The position numbers and the translations under genes are program-made. The notes under the pieces were generated by a model. The model made no database searches. It was not told the origin of the DNA and saw nothing but the letters and a program-made list of their open reading frames with translations. Below, in pieces: positions 49,601 through 59,098 of a DNA stretch of 64,000 nucleotides. Source of the stretch: an uncultured Cytophagales bacterium (GTDB lineage Bacteria > Bacteroidota > Bacteroidia > Cytophagales > Thermonemataceae); assembly GCA_938002655.1 (NCBI GenBank), contig CALLAC010000001.1, positions 1 to 64,000 on the forward strand. The letters are read 5' to 3'. Each line of letters opens with the position of its first letter. The stretch's first letter is position 1.

Positions 49601-50526
49601 AGTGCTACGAGTAGGTTTATGAGCAAATCGCCCAACGAAGGTGACCACGATGAGGACGCATAAAATTGTGGATTGAACAAATCAGTTTCCCAAAAACTAT
49701 GAGGAATTTGATTTCTGAGCATCAGCCATCGTACCAAAAGCCAATAGAATGCAAAAATCAGAAGGAAAATTTCGTAATATTTTTTTCTCTGAAAGAAATC
49801 TTGCCATTTCCAAACAAAAACAAAGAGCATCAGAAAAGCTCCTACAAAGCACACAAGCGAAACAGCAAGCCAATATAAATGAGGAGGTTCTTTCTTGATA
49901 CAATAAGCCAGCGAGAATAGATATTCGTTTTCTGCTGTGACAATCTGTTTTTTCGGGATAAATGTTTTGCTGATTTCAAGTTGTTTATCAGGAAAAATAC
50001 GGGGATTAACTTGTGGGGTTAGGTATTTGTTTTGCAGGCTATAACGCACTTGCAGAGGCAGATAAGTGAAAATCTCAATTTTGTTTTCTTCTTTATTAGT
50101 TTTGAAAAAATCTCTGTGAAAGATGTAGTATCCGTTTTGTAGCTCAAAGAATTTGATGGTGTAATTGCCTGCAATCAAATCATAATCAGGAATAAAGCGA
50201 TTATCTGACCAAAAGAGAAGCTTTTCATTTTTGAATATTACACAAGGATATTGATGTTTTTTTTTGATTTCAACAAGGCTGATAACATTATCTTCCTGAA
50301 AGATTTCTTCAATTTCTTTACTTTCAGCTTTTAAGACTTCTATTTCACGGATAACGTTGTTCTGAATACTTGCTTGGTACTTTTCGTCGATGCTTACAGG
50401 GGCTTGATTTTGGTGGATTAAGAAAGCTATCTTGCCGAGCAAAAACAAGCCCACTGCCCATAAAAGGCTATGTAAGTAATAACGAGAAAGAAAATTATGC
50501 AGTTTGTTGAAGAGCATACATCCCAA
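46687..50526 (-). CDS. Large multi-TM HAMP sensor histidine kinase (1279 aa)
   Basis: 'QVAHEIKNPLTPMKLTLEHL' H-box; 'IFTNLILNAKQAV', 'FSTKFTGSGIGLALAKQGIEHAGG'. Confidence 0.92.
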   Translation of the reverse strand: MGCMLFNKLHNFLSRYYLHSLLWAVGLFLLGKIAFLIHQNQAPVSIDEKYQASIQNNVIREIEVLKAESKEIEEIFQEDNVISLVEIKKKHQYPCVIFKNEKLLFWSDNRFIPDYDLIAGNYTIKFFELQNGYYIFHRDFFKTNKEENKIEIFTYLPLQVRYSLQNKYLTPQVNPRIFPDKQLEISKTFIPKKQIVTAENEYLFSLAYCIKKEPPHLYWLAVSLVCFVGAFLMLFVFVWKWQDFFQRKKYYEIFLLIFAFYWLLVRWLMLRNQIPHSFWETDLFNPQFYASSSWSPSLGDLLINLLVALWIVFLIQRNFPKTFIFQKVSPKKEIWAKYWVSLLLIFLSYVSFYEIFGIFSTIFTNSQLVLDISKNIHFHLPHWAAFGVFVLLSTIYFLLLHLIGRLLIRFLDNHYPIFTLIFGIATILHSSITYFTGNFEAFLILLNGIYLLILYFFRLPQFLYRFRNISILYLLIGSLWCAIAGTYALRYFSTQAQNKEIRRFGENLLVSRDFKTEHILDNIIEEIQLDLPLKFFFKASLSIVDKNIIEKRIRKQYIKNEFPDYEVEVLVFDSEGYPISNNTQIKYDDWVKTYQDPVFKTDKIDRFFINEAQAIEQKIDFNLFKMYIDFVEIKQSGQTLGYVILTLKKRKTTSFKVYPVLLRNEKIQEDIKISDLSYAIFRISDNSEQKNQQLIYSQGDCNYYKNFKEGLLSIQKLYQQGYDFQGYKHFAFRGENGKVVVVSLPEYDFKNTFANFSILFLFLVTLIALILSTYGLINYYQRKKITLATRIQIFLNLAFFFPLIIFSIITLQVVSSSYENDLNQNFLQKAEKASNSLLSVIQNYKNDLNKSEYDTISRMKTKKELLNEVNSVALYAQSDLNVFDIQGKLLVTSQPSIYDSRLLSKNIAPEALWQIVERKETSTMLAENIGNLNYKAVYWAIRSFENNQLLAILNIPFFDAEDERDKKLTGIFTTIINIFTIIFLIFVITSYFTSNLLTEPLAIITQKIRRTTLQTTNEPLQWDSDDEIGLLVNEYNKMLIKLEASKKALAQSEKEAAWRQMAKQVAHEIKNPLTPMKLTLEHLMYKIYKNYPEMKEIIEKPFETVLTQIDLLSSIASSFSAFARMKEPESKEFDIAHTLKQTLLLYENDTDIHLIRHIEKGKFIVKGDSQLMMQIFTNLILNAKQAVPNERTPEILVALYKNENNCVRIEIRDNGSGIPEEIQSKVFQPNFSTKFTGSGIGLALAKQGIEHAGGKIWFETEKDMGTCFFIELPLITNKE

Positions 50527-50577
50527 AACTTCCCGAAAATTAAAAACTTTCAGGAAGTTAGTGAAATTTGTTCAAAA

Positions 50578-52242
50578 TTATACCAACTTTTTATATTTGA
50601 TACGTTTAGGAGCATCGTTGCCCAATCGTTTCTTACGATTTTCTTCATACTCGCTGTAATTGCCTTCGAAGAAATACACTTGCGAGTTTCCTTCAAAAGC
50701 GAGAATATGTGTGCAAATTCTGTCCAAAAACCACCTGTCGTGAGAAATAATGACAGCACAGCCACCAAAATTTTCCAAAGCCTCTTCCAAAGCACGTAAA
50801 GTATTTACGTCCAAGTCGTTGGTGGGTTCGTCCAGCAGTAGCAAGTTTCCTCCTTCTTTGAGGGTCATTGCTAGATGTACTCTATTTCTTTCGCCTCCTG
50901 AAAGTACGCCGATTTTCTTTTCTTGGTCGTTACCTGTAAAGTTAAATTTGCTTACGTAAGCTCTTGCATTGACTTGCGTACTTCCGAGCTGTATCCACTC
51001 ATTTCCTTCCGAAATTGCCTGATAGACGGTTTTTTCGGGGTCTAAATTATCGTGTTCTTGGTCTACGTAAGCAATTTTTACAGTTTCTCCGATTTCAAAT
51101 GTACCGCTATCGGGTTTTTCTTTGCCTGTAATGAGTTTGAAAAGTGTAGTTTTTCCTGCTCCGTTGGGTCCTATCACGCCTACGATGCCTGCGGGAGGGA
51201 GTGTAAAGCTCAGATTTTCAAACAAGAGTTTATCGCCATAAGATTTGCTCACATGGTTTGCGATAATGACTTTATTTCCCAGGCGTGGTCCGGGGGGAAT
51301 GTATAGTTCTAATTTAGCCTCTTTTTCTTTACTTTCTTCTGAAAGCAGTTTCTCATAGGCATTTAGGCGTGCTTTTGATTTTGCCTGACGAGCTTTGGGA
51401 GCCATTCGTACCCATTCAAGTTCTCTTTCAAGGGTTTTCATACGTTTGGTTTCGGTTTTTTCTTCTTGTGCCAAGCGTTTTTGTTTTTGCTCTAGCCAAG
51501 AAGAATAATTACCTTTCCAAGGAATACCTTCACCTCTATCAAGTTCTAAAATCCAGCCTGCTACGTTATCTAGGAAGTAGCGGTCGTGGGTTACAGCAAT
51601 CACAGTACCTTTGTATTCTTGCAAATGTCTTTCAAGCCATTGTACTGATTCTGCATCTAGATGGTTGGTGGGCTCGTCGAGCAAAAGTATATCGGGTTGT
51701 TGTAAAAGCAAACGGCATAGAGCTACACGGCGTTTTTCTCCTCCTGAAAGGTTGGCTATGATGGCATCGGGAGGAGGGCAACGCAGAGCGTCCATGGCTT
51801 TTTCTAAGCGAGCATCTAATGTCCAAGCGTCCAAGTGGTCAAGTTTTTCTTGTATTTCGGCTTGTTGAGCAATGAGTTTATCAAAATCGGCATCGGGTTC
51901 AGCAAAAGCCGCATTAATTTTGTCAAATTCTTTGAGTAATCTGACTGTTTCGGCAACGCCTTCTTCTACAACTTGGCGTACTGTTTTAGATTTATCAAAA
52001 TCAGGTTCTTGGGGCAAATAGCCTACGGTATAATTGCCGTTAAAGACTACTTCGCCCTGGTAGTCCTTATCTAAACCTGCAATAATTTTCATCAACGTAG
52101 ATTTCCCCGAACCATTGAGCCCAAGAATCCCAATTTTGGCACCATAGAAAAATGAAAGATAGATATTTTTCAAAACTTGCTTATTAGGTGGAAAAATTTT
52201 ATTCACACCCGCCATAGAAAAGATGATTTTTTCGTCTTGCAT
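50578..52242 (-). CDS. ettA: Energy-dependent translational throttle protein EttA-like ABC-F ATPase
   Basis: Two Walker A sites (GLNGSGKST, GPNGAGKTT) and two LSGGE signatures; EttA-like length. Confidence 0.92.
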   Translation of the reverse strand: MQDEKIIFSMAGVNKIFPPNKQVLKNIYLSFFYGAKIGILGLNGSGKSTLMKIIAGLDKDYQGEVVFNGNYTVGYLPQEPDFDKSKTVRQVVEEGVAETVRLLKEFDKINAAFAEPDADFDKLIAQQAEIQEKLDHLDAWTLDARLEKAMDALRCPPPDAIIANLSGGEKRRVALCRLLLQQPDILLLDEPTNHLDAESVQWLERHLQEYKGTVIAVTHDRYFLDNVAGWILELDRGEGIPWKGNYSSWLEQKQKRLAQEEKTETKRMKTLERELEWVRMAPKARQAKSKARLNAYEKLLSEESKEKEAKLELYIPPGPRLGNKVIIANHVSKSYGDKLLFENLSFTLPPAGIVGVIGPNGAGKTTLFKLITGKEKPDSGTFEIGETVKIAYVDQEHDNLDPEKTVYQAISEGNEWIQLGSTQVNARAYVSKFNFTGNDQEKKIGVLSGGERNRVHLAMTLKEGGNLLLLDEPTNDLDVNTLRALEEALENFGGCAVIISHDRWFLDRICTHILAFEGNSQVYFFEGNYSEYEENRKKRLGNDAPKRIKYKKLV

Positions 52243-52413
52243 AAAACTTTCTTTTGAATTGCAGGCAAAAGTAAAACATTTTGGTTAATTTTATACATTT
52301 TTTGAAAGAGCTTTTGGTTAAATATTTACTATTTGTTGTTTTTTTCTTGTATTTTTGTTGAGTTGTTTTGTCTATTTCCAAATAGTTGGGTAAGTAGGCA
52401 ACAAAAATCGTCA

Positions 52414-52448
52414 AAACCTATAAGGTTTTAAAAAAACCTTATAGGTTT
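52414..52448. repeat. AAACCTATAAGGTTTT-AAA-AAAACCTTATAGGTTT inverted repeat (dispersed palindrome family)
   Basis: Perfect 16-bp arms between divergent ettA and the CAP-domain gene. Confidence 0.85.
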
Positions 52449-52477
52449 GGCAGGTACTGGTTAAAAGCTATTTTATT

Positions 52478-53035
52478 ATGAAAAAAATTTTTTTATTTTT
52501 CCTTTGGCTGATTATCAGTAGTGTACGAGCTCAGAATAATGGTGTAAAAGAGGCTTTTGAGTATTTGAATAAAATCCGAAAAAATCCTGCTTGGTATAGC
52601 AAGGAAATAGGTATTGATTTATCTGCCCTGCAAGCTCGGCATGCTTTACAATGGAATGATACACTGGCTCGTGTAGCACAAGCTAAGGCAGAAGATATGC
52701 TCAAACGTAAGTATTTTGCCCATACCAATCCCGAAGGCAAAGGCATCAATATCCTGATGTATGAGGCAGGTTACGGCATACCCAAAGAATGGACAGAGCC
52801 TATTAGTAGCAATTATTTTGAGTCTATTGTTGCAGGGGTTACTACACCCAAGGAGGGGATAATTTATTTGCTAAAAGATAAAGGCGAAATAGACCATCGG
52901 AAGGCAGGGCATCGCAGTCATTTGTTGGGAGTAGATAAGTTCTATGCCAATCTGACCGATATAGGCATAGGTTGGGCGAAAGGAGGGAGTTTAGGCTCTT
53001 ATCTGTGTGTAATCATTGCTAAAAAAAAATGGTGA
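52478..53035 (+). CDS. Secreted CAP/SCP-domain protein
   Basis: Signal peptide; 'ALQWNDTLARVAQAKAEDMLKRKYFAHTNPEGKGIN'. Confidence 0.85.
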   Translation: MKKIFLFFLWLIISSVRAQNNGVKEAFEYLNKIRKNPAWYSKEIGIDLSALQARHALQWNDTLARVAQAKAEDMLKRKYFAHTNPEGKGINILMYEAGYGIPKEWTEPISSNYFESIVAGVTTPKEGIIYLLKDKGEIDHRKAGHRSHLLGVDKFYANLTDIGIGWAKGGSLGSYLCVIIAKKKW

Positions 53036-53095
53036 AGGCAAAACTAACACAAAACTTGGTATAAAATTTGTTTTTTTTTTGATTTACAAATATTT

Positions 53096-54670
53096 TTGCA
53101 AAAAGTTTCTTTTTTCAGAAAGCCCATGCATCTTTACAGAAGCATGATTTTAAACTATTTAAGAATGAAGCAACTTTTACTTGTTTATATTTTTACGTTT
53201 TTTTTGTATAACCTTGCTTTTTCGCAGGGTTTGCCTAATACGCCCTTTCATTTGCATAATTTCAACAATTATCATTTGCTCAATCCGGCGGCGGCAGGGT
53301 TGCAGCCTGTGTTTGGTTCAGGGGAAGATCCGCTTTTTTTCTTTACTTTCCACAGGCAACAAATTGGCTCTTTTCAGAATGTGCCTACTTACGCTTCGTT
53401 GAGTTTTAATAAGTACATCTACAAAAGAGGTGCTCCCAAATTAGATGAATACGGCAGACAACTTCGTGATAAAAAAGGTAATCCTCTTTATGAAGAAGAG
53501 CTTACTGCCAATGCTATTGGGGGGAATGTCTATAATTTTTCTCGAAGTATTTGGCGTACTACGGGGCTATGGTTTTCGTATGCACGTGAAGTGAAGGTGA
53601 AGTTTATGGAAAGCCTCTTTGGAATACCCGTAGAAAATTTGCGTCTTGGCTTGGCAATGGGGATGGAAAACGACGGCTTCAATCTGCCTGATAATGGTAC
53701 AATCAATGACCCTATTCTGTTGAACAGACGCGATCGATTTGCCCGTCCCGTAGGGCAATTTGGTTTGATGTACGTGTTTGGTGGTAAATCTGGACCTTTT
53801 AGTGCTTGGGAATTGGGAGCAGGTTTGCCTCGCTTGTTCAAACCTTCTTCTACATACAATTATGAGGGATTTTTTCCCATAGCCAACTGGTTCGTTTCAT
53901 TAGCTCGGCAATTTAGCTCCGATAAAGTTATGTTCTGGAGTATGAAGCCCATGCTTATTTTCCGAAGGTTTGATAATCAGACTTCTACGCTTGAAATCAA
54001 CAATACTTTCAATTATGTGAACGATAAGAAACAACATTGGTTTGGAGCAAGTTGGATTAAAGACTACGGCTTTGCCGTGATGGCAGGCACTAAATTTTAC
54101 TACTCCAAATTTGGGATTAGCTATACCTTCAAATTTAATGATGAACAAGCGGGTTTCAATAAAAACCCTGTTCACGAAATACAGCTCATTTATAACCTCC
54201 GTAAACTTTCTAGCCTGGATACTTCTTTCATCAATATGGAGCCACCACCTCAGGATACTACACTCTATGATGATGAAGTTGCCTTAGAAGAAATTATTAT
54301 CAAAGATACCGTTACTGAAAAAGATAGTGTCATCATAGAAACAGAGTTTCCTGTACATCCCGATACACTTTCGGAAGCCTCTCGTGAGCAGTTGCGTCAG
54401 AAGTATTATCGCAGTTATGTGATTTTTGGCTCTTTTATGATCAAAGAAAATGCCGAACGCCGTCAAAAAGAGTTAATAAGCCGTTACAAATTTAATGCAA
54501 AAATACGACAGAGCCCAATCAATAAATTTTACGAGGTGTATGTGATGGCTTCGGATAATTTTGATAAAGCCGATAAGTTCGCTTTGCAACTTCAAAAACG
54601 TTTCAACGATAGAACTATCTGGATTTTGTGTGTACCAAGAAAGCCCGAAGAGCAGAAAGAAGATGAGTAG
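53096..54670 (+). CDS. PorP/SprF family type IX secretion membrane protein with C-terminal SPOR-like extension
   Basis: 'FHLHNFNNYHLLNPAAAGL...FFTFHRQQIGSFQNVPTYASLSF' typical PorP/SprF start; C-terminal 'YRSYVIFGSFMIKENAERRQKELISRYKFNAKIRQSPINKFYEVYV'. Confidence 0.8.
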   Translation: MQKVSFFRKPMHLYRSMILNYLRMKQLLLVYIFTFFLYNLAFSQGLPNTPFHLHNFNNYHLLNPAAAGLQPVFGSGEDPLFFFTFHRQQIGSFQNVPTYASLSFNKYIYKRGAPKLDEYGRQLRDKKGNPLYEEELTANAIGGNVYNFSRSIWRTTGLWFSYAREVKVKFMESLFGIPVENLRLGLAMGMENDGFNLPDNGTINDPILLNRRDRFARPVGQFGLMYVFGGKSGPFSAWELGAGLPRLFKPSSTYNYEGFFPIANWFVSLARQFSSDKVMFWSMKPMLIFRRFDNQTSTLEINNTFNYVNDKKQHWFGASWIKDYGFAVMAGTKFYYSKFGISYTFKFNDEQAGFNKNPVHEIQLIYNLRKLSSLDTSFINMEPPPQDTTLYDDEVALEEIIIKDTVTEKDSVIIETEFPVHPDTLSEASREQLRQKYYRSYVIFGSFMIKENAERRQKELISRYKFNAKIRQSPINKFYEVYVMASDNFDKADKFALQLQKRFNDRTIWILCVPRKPEEQKEDE

Positions 54671-54673
54671 CGT

Positions 54674-55027
54674 TTAAAAGCAATCCTGAAAATGTTCTAT
54701 TTCGCCGTTTTCAATGATTGCCACAATATCGAAGCGAATATTTCCTTGCCAATTTTTCTGAAAAATAAAATTTTCGGCTGTTTGGCGAATTAGAGTTTTT
54801 TTCTTTGCTGAAATGCTTTGTTCAGGGTAGCCGAAATCTGCATTTTTACGATAGCGAACTTCTACAAATACAAGCCAATTATTTTGTTGGGCAATTAAGT
54901 CTATTTCGCCTTTACCAAAACGATAGTTTTGAGCAAGAATTTCGTAGCCCTTTTCTTGCAGAAAAGTTTTCGCTTGATTTTCGTAAAAAAAGCCTTTTTC
55001 AAGTGCTTTCAGGCTTCTTTGGCTCAT
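54674..55027 (-). CDS. yraN: YraN family (UPF0102) protein
   Basis: 'GFFYENQAKTFLQEKGYEILAQNYRFGKGEIDLIAQQNNWLVFVEVRYRK'. Confidence 0.92.
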   Translation of the reverse strand: MSQRSLKALEKGFFYENQAKTFLQEKGYEILAQNYRFGKGEIDLIAQQNNWLVFVEVRYRKNADFGYPEQSISAKKKTLIRQTAENFIFQKNWQGNIRFDIVAIIENGEIEHFQDCF

Positions 55028-56135
55028 CGTTTTTTACAAAAACGGTTTGTGTAGGGAAGGCAAATTCAGCACCATTGCGAGTAACAATTTCATGAATTTT
55101 AAAGTTGATTTCATCTTTTACTCGCATAAAGTCAAAAAAGTCGTTGGTAACAACGAAATAATAAATCTGAATTTTAAGAGCATGGCTACCGAATTCAGAG
55201 AAAAATACCTGGCTGTTTTGATCGGTACGAGTATGTTGGTGCAAATAATCATAGATCTCGTCACGAATAGCTTTTAGTACAGGCATGGGGGTTTGGTAGG
55301 TGAGGTCTAACTCAAACATAGCTCGCCAAGTAACTCGGTTTGTCAGGTTATCTACGGGCTTATCAACCATTGTTTTGTTGGGCAAAGTAACAATAGAACG
55401 CTCAATAGTGCGTATGCGTGTAGTACGAAAACCTACTTTTTCCACTCTGCCAGTGATGTTATCTACTCTTACCAAATCACCTGTGATAAAGGGTTTATCT
55501 AAAAAAATAGTAAACGAAGCAAAAAGGTTTTCGAGGGTTTCTTTCCCTGCTAGGGCTACTGCCAATCCACCAATGCCTAACCCTGTAATAATAGCATTTA
55601 CATTGAAATTCAGAATGTTGCTTAAAGTAAAAATAAAAATCACCAGTACTGTCAGCACTTTGCTAACTTCTTTTAGGTATGGAATCAGATGGTCATCCAT
55701 ACGTGATTCTGTAAGACGGGCTTTTTCCTGAAAGTATAAGCCCCAAAAGTTGATAACTCGGAGTACAAAAAGTGTAAAAAGCACTATCAAAAAAACTTGG
55801 TAAGACTTATTTAGTAAGAAATGCAGTCCGAATTCGTTGCGAGGGGCTAAATTCCAACTTTGTGGAAAATTAAGTTGTTGTAAGGCAATGTAGAAGAATA
55901 GAAATACCAAAAATCGTTTGATAGATTTTTGTGTAAACAGAATAAAACTGCTCAACACATTTTTATCGCTTTTGATTTTTCGGATGAATATTTTAGAGAT
56001 AAGGCGTAAAATAAGAGGAGCCAAAATACCTTTGAATAGTATGGCCATTAAAACAAAAGCCAAAAAAGCCGCAATCTGAGAAGGTTTATTTTCTAAAATG
56101 GTGTATGAAAAATAGCGATTTACCCATTCAAACAT
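54999..56135 (-). CDS. Mechanosensitive ion channel family protein (MscS)
   Basis: 'ITGLGIGGLAVALAGKETLENLFASFTIFLDKPFITGDLVRV'. Confidence 0.92.
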   Translation of the reverse strand: MFEWVNRYFSYTILENKPSQIAAFLAFVLMAILFKGILAPLILRLISKIFIRKIKSDKNVLSSFILFTQKSIKRFLVFLFFYIALQQLNFPQSWNLAPRNEFGLHFLLNKSYQVFLIVLFTLFVLRVINFWGLYFQEKARLTESRMDDHLIPYLKEVSKVLTVLVIFIFTLSNILNFNVNAIITGLGIGGLAVALAGKETLENLFASFTIFLDKPFITGDLVRVDNITGRVEKVGFRTTRIRTIERSIVTLPNKTMVDKPVDNLTNRVTWRAMFELDLTYQTPMPVLKAIRDEIYDYLHQHTRTDQNSQVFFSEFGSHALKIQIYYFVVTNDFFDFMRVKDEINFKIHEIVTRNGAEFAFPTQTVFVKNDEPKKPEST

Positions 56136-56383
56136 AATCTTAAAAGCTTGGTTTTCGATGCTAAATTAACAAAACATTGCCTTTGAGAAGTTTTTTTTGC
56201 AAAAAATCTAAACAAATTTCCTGGACTTTGGTTTACAGTATCAGAAACCAAAGTTTTTCAACAAGCGTCTATCTGAAAAGATGTGCCTAGGTGTGCAATA
56301 CAGGGCAGTGATGGGAAGACCTCTGTAAGCACACTAAAAATAGGCACATCAAGATTTTTATGCAAGTCAAAAAATGAAAACAT

Positions 56384-56767
56384 TTAAGTACTATTGTGAG
56401 AATTGCGTACATAAGTGATAAAATCGCTTTGCACTCCCCAATCTTTGGCTATTTTAAGAAGCGAAGCGGCTTCGATCTCGCTCACATAGCCTTTGCTACG
56501 ATTAGCCTCCCAAATCTGACGTATGATTTCTAGCCTTTGTTCTTTGGTAAACTCAGCTATAACTGTATTGAAAAATCCTCGGGCTCTATCGAAGGCACTC
56601 AAATCATCTTGCAGAATAAATTCGTTCACCCATTGAAGTTCTTCTGTAGCATTCATTTTTTCAGCAGTTTCTTTGAGAATTTTTTGCTCATGTTCATCTA
56701 ATCCGTGATAGTTGAAAATGACCGATTTGAGCAAAAGCAAAACTTTCTTGTAATGGGAGCTAAGCAT
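56384..56767 (-). CDS. TerB-like helical domain protein
   Basis: 'LDEHEQKILKETAEKMNATEELQWVNEFILQDDLSAFDRARGFFNTVIAEFTKEQRLEIIRQIWEANRSKGYVSEIE'; start uncertain. Confidence 0.6.
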   Translation of the reverse strand: MLSSHYKKVLLLLKSVIFNYHGLDEHEQKILKETAEKMNATEELQWVNEFILQDDLSAFDRARGFFNTVIAEFTKEQRLEIIRQIWEANRSKGYVSEIEAASLLKIAKDWGVQSDFITYVRNSHNST

Positions 56768-56870
56768 CAGGGTAAATTTAGCACTTATGTACACCAACCG
56801 CAATTTAATGCGATTTTTTTTATCAAAAAAGAGTTTTTTAATAAAAGTAAAGAAATCTTGAAAAAAGATA

Positions 56871-57692
56871 TTAAGGGAATTTGGGATATTTTTGAAAATT
56901 GGGCTTTCGTTTTTCGAGGAAAGCATTTTTACCTTCTTGGGCTTCTTCGGTAAGATAGTAAAGCAAAGTAGCATTTCCTGCCAGTTCTTGAATACCTGCT
57001 TGTCCATCAAGCTCGGCATTCAGTCCTACTTTAATCATTCGTATTGCCAGTGGGCTCAATTGCTGAATTTCTCTGCACCATTGTACAACTTCTTCTTCCA
57101 ATTTTTCCAAAGGCACTACGGCATTGACAAGCCCCATTTCCAGTGCTTGCTGAGCATTGTATTGCCTACACAAAAACCAAATTTCGCGTGCTTTTTTCTG
57201 CCCTACGATACGAGCCAGATACGAAGCTCCAAAGCCTGCATCAAAGCTCCCTACTCGAGGACCTGTTTGTCCGAAAATGGCATTGTCAGAGGCTATGCTC
57301 AAATCGCATACTACATGAAGTACATGCCCACCGCCAATAGCATACCCATTGACCATAGCAATAACTGGCTTGGGCAGAGAGCGGATTTTTTTTTGTAAAT
57401 CTAAAACATTCAGACGAGGAATGCCATCTTCACCTACGTAGCCGCCGATGCCTTTTACGTTTTGGTCGCCACCGCTACAAAAGGCTTTATCTCCTTCGCC
57501 TGTAAGCACTACTACATTGATTTTGTTGCTATAACGGCAATAATCTACTGCTTCAATCATTTGCATTACTGTTTCGGGGCGAAAAGCATTCCGATAACGA
57601 GGGCGATTGATAGTAATTTTACCGATACCTTCAAAATACTCAAATTTGATATCGCTGTATTCTTGAATAGTTTCCCAAGGAAATTTTGACAT
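56871..57692 (-). CDS. menB: 1,4-dihydroxy-2-naphthoyl-CoA synthase
   Basis: '[17 protein letters not shown]', '[30 protein letters not shown]', '[32 protein letters not shown]'. Confidence 0.94.
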   Translation of the reverse strand: MSKFPWETIQEYSDIKFEYFEGIGKITINRPRYRNAFRPETVMQMIEAVDYCRYSNKINVVVLTGEGDKAFCSGGDQNVKGIGGYVGEDGIPRLNVLDLQKKIRSLPKPVIAMVNGYAIGGGHVLHVVCDLSIASDNAIFGQTGPRVGSFDAGFGASYLARIVGQKKAREIWFLCRQYNAQQALEMGLVNAVVPLEKLEEEVVQWCREIQQLSPLAIRMIKVGLNAELDGQAGIQELAGNATLLYYLTEEAQEGKNAFLEKRKPNFQKYPKFP

Positions 57693-57790
57693 AGCTTTCG
57701 AGGTTAAATGGTACAAAAATAAAACTAATCAATCTACGCATATGGTATAGCTTATAGAAAACTTTTGTCCAAAAAATTTGTTTGCAGAAT

Positions 57791-58504
57791 TTAGATTTCA
57801 ATGCTTTTGGCGGGTAGGCGGTTTACTTCCAAGATTTTTGTTGTAGCTAGTTGTAAAACGTATTCTACTTGCTCGTCGATAGTCATATAAGTAGTATCGA
57901 GAAAGTGAGCATCTTCTGCTTTTCGTAAGGGGCTTTCGGCTCGCGTAGTATCGATGCGGTCGCGAGTTTGCAGATTTTCAATAATTTTGTCTAAATCTAC
58001 GATTTCATCTTTTTCGATGAGTTCTTTTTGCCTGCGAATGGCACGTATGTACAGGTCGGCTGTCATAAAAACTTTTACTTCGGCATCGGGGAAAACTACT
58101 GTACCAATATCTCTGCCGTCCATAACAATTCCTCTTTTTTTTCCCATTTTTTGTTGCAGTCGTACCATTGCTTTTCTTACTTCAGGAATAGCACTGACTT
58201 GGCTTACTCTTTCAGAGATGTACATTTTTCTGATTTCTTCTTCTACATTCAAATTGTTGAGGAAAGTATCTGATTTTTGGGTGTTGGGGTTAAAGTGGAA
58301 AGAGATTTCAATATTTTCAAGAGCTTCGGAAATTGCTTTGGGGTTGGTGAGTTCTACATAATTTTCATAAAAATAAAGTGTAACGGCTCGGTACATTGCC
58401 CCTGTATCAATGTAGTTGTAGCCCAAAGCAGAGGCAACCAGTTTTGCCGTTGAACTCTTACCACAAGCTGAATAGCCGTCGAGTGCTATGATAATTTTTC
58501 GCAT
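57791..58504 (-). CDS. cmk: Cytidylate kinase
   Basis: 'IIALDGYSACGKSSTAKLVASALGYNYIDTGAMYRAV', 'MDGRDIGTVVFPDAEVK'. Confidence 0.95.
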   Translation of the reverse strand: MRKIIIALDGYSACGKSSTAKLVASALGYNYIDTGAMYRAVTLYFYENYVELTNPKAISEALENIEISFHFNPNTQKSDTFLNNLNVEEEIRKMYISERVSQVSAIPEVRKAMVRLQQKMGKKRGIVMDGRDIGTVVFPDAEVKVFMTADLYIRAIRRQKELIEKDEIVDLDKIIENLQTRDRIDTTRAESPLRKAEDAHFLDTTYMTIDEQVEYVLQLATTKILEVNRLPAKSIEI

Positions 58505-58517
58505 AAAAGTATAAATT

Positions 58518-58551
58518 AAAACCTACAAGGAATAAAGCCTTATAGGTCTTT
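58518..58551 (-). terminator. Palindrome/terminator after the small lipoprotein cluster (dispersed palindrome family)
   Basis: Minus strand ACCTATAAGG-CTTTATT-CCTTGTAGGTTTT; one mismatch in the stem. Confidence 0.55.
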
Positions 58552-58561
58552 TGTTTATGTG

Positions 58562-58723
58562 CTAACAATCTTTGATGGGGCAAGGTATTCGCCCTGATTT
58601 AGGCATTTTTCCGTTTCTTCTGCGTGGTGGTGCCTTGTAGCTTTGGCAAGCCTCTATGGTAAAAATCAACAACATTCCTGCTATGCAAGGCAATAAGCAA
58701 ATTTTTCTCAAAAACTTTAGCAT
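58562..58723 (-). CDS. Tiny putative lipoprotein (53 aa), absent from the ORF track
   Basis: Translation MLKFLRKICLLPCIAGMLLIFTIEACQSYKAPPRRRNGKMPKSGRIPCPIKDC*; lipobox-like IEAC; 5 nt after the upstream lipoprotein stop. Confidence 0.6.
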   Translation of the reverse strand: MLKFLRKICLLPCIAGMLLIFTIEACQSYKAPPRRRNGKMPKSGRIPCPIKDC

Positions 58724-58728
58724 TATTA

Positions 58729-58920
58729 CTATCTTCTACTCCTTGGATAACCTGTATAAGTTCGGAAATTGATGTCTTGCGAACGTTTAGTATAACGTAC
58801 CCAGGTTTGGCTATCGTAGCCTCCATGCCTGCGGCGATAGGCATAGCCATCTGTAGTACAAGATGCGGCAATAAGTGCCAAAAATGCAAAAAAAAGAAAA
58901 TAAATTACAGACTTTTTCAT
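58729..58920 (-). CDS. Small lipoprotein with YAYRRRHGGYDSQTW motif
   Basis: MKKSVIYFLFFAFLALIAASC lipobox; start set at MKKSVIY. Confidence 0.75.
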   Translation of the reverse strand: MKKSVIYFLFFAFLALIAASCTTDGYAYRRRHGGYDSQTWVRYTKRSQDINFRTYTGYPRSRR

Positions 58921-58933
58921 ATTCAAATTTTTT

Positions 58934-59098
58934 TTAACGAGCTTTCTTGTTGTACCAATAAGGGTAATGCTTTTTGGGTATCCAAGTTTGGCTATCATAG
59001 CCGCCGTACTTACGACGATACGCATAACTATTACTCCCACAGGAAGATAAAGCTATTATGCAAGCCAAACACAATAAAACAAGCCACAACTTTTGCAT
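58934..59098 (-). CDS. Small lipoprotein with YAYRRKYGGYDSQTW motif
   Basis: MQKLWLVLLCLACIIALSSC lipobox; paralogue of the next gene. Confidence 0.75.
   Translation of the reverse strand: MQKLWLVLLCLACIIALSSCGSNSYAYRRKYGGYDSQTWIPKKHYPYWYNKKAR

Noticed and set aside
58599-58889. 96-aa minus-strand ORF
   Set aside because: Out of frame with, and overlapping, the two small lipoprotein genes that have signal peptides and lipoboxes
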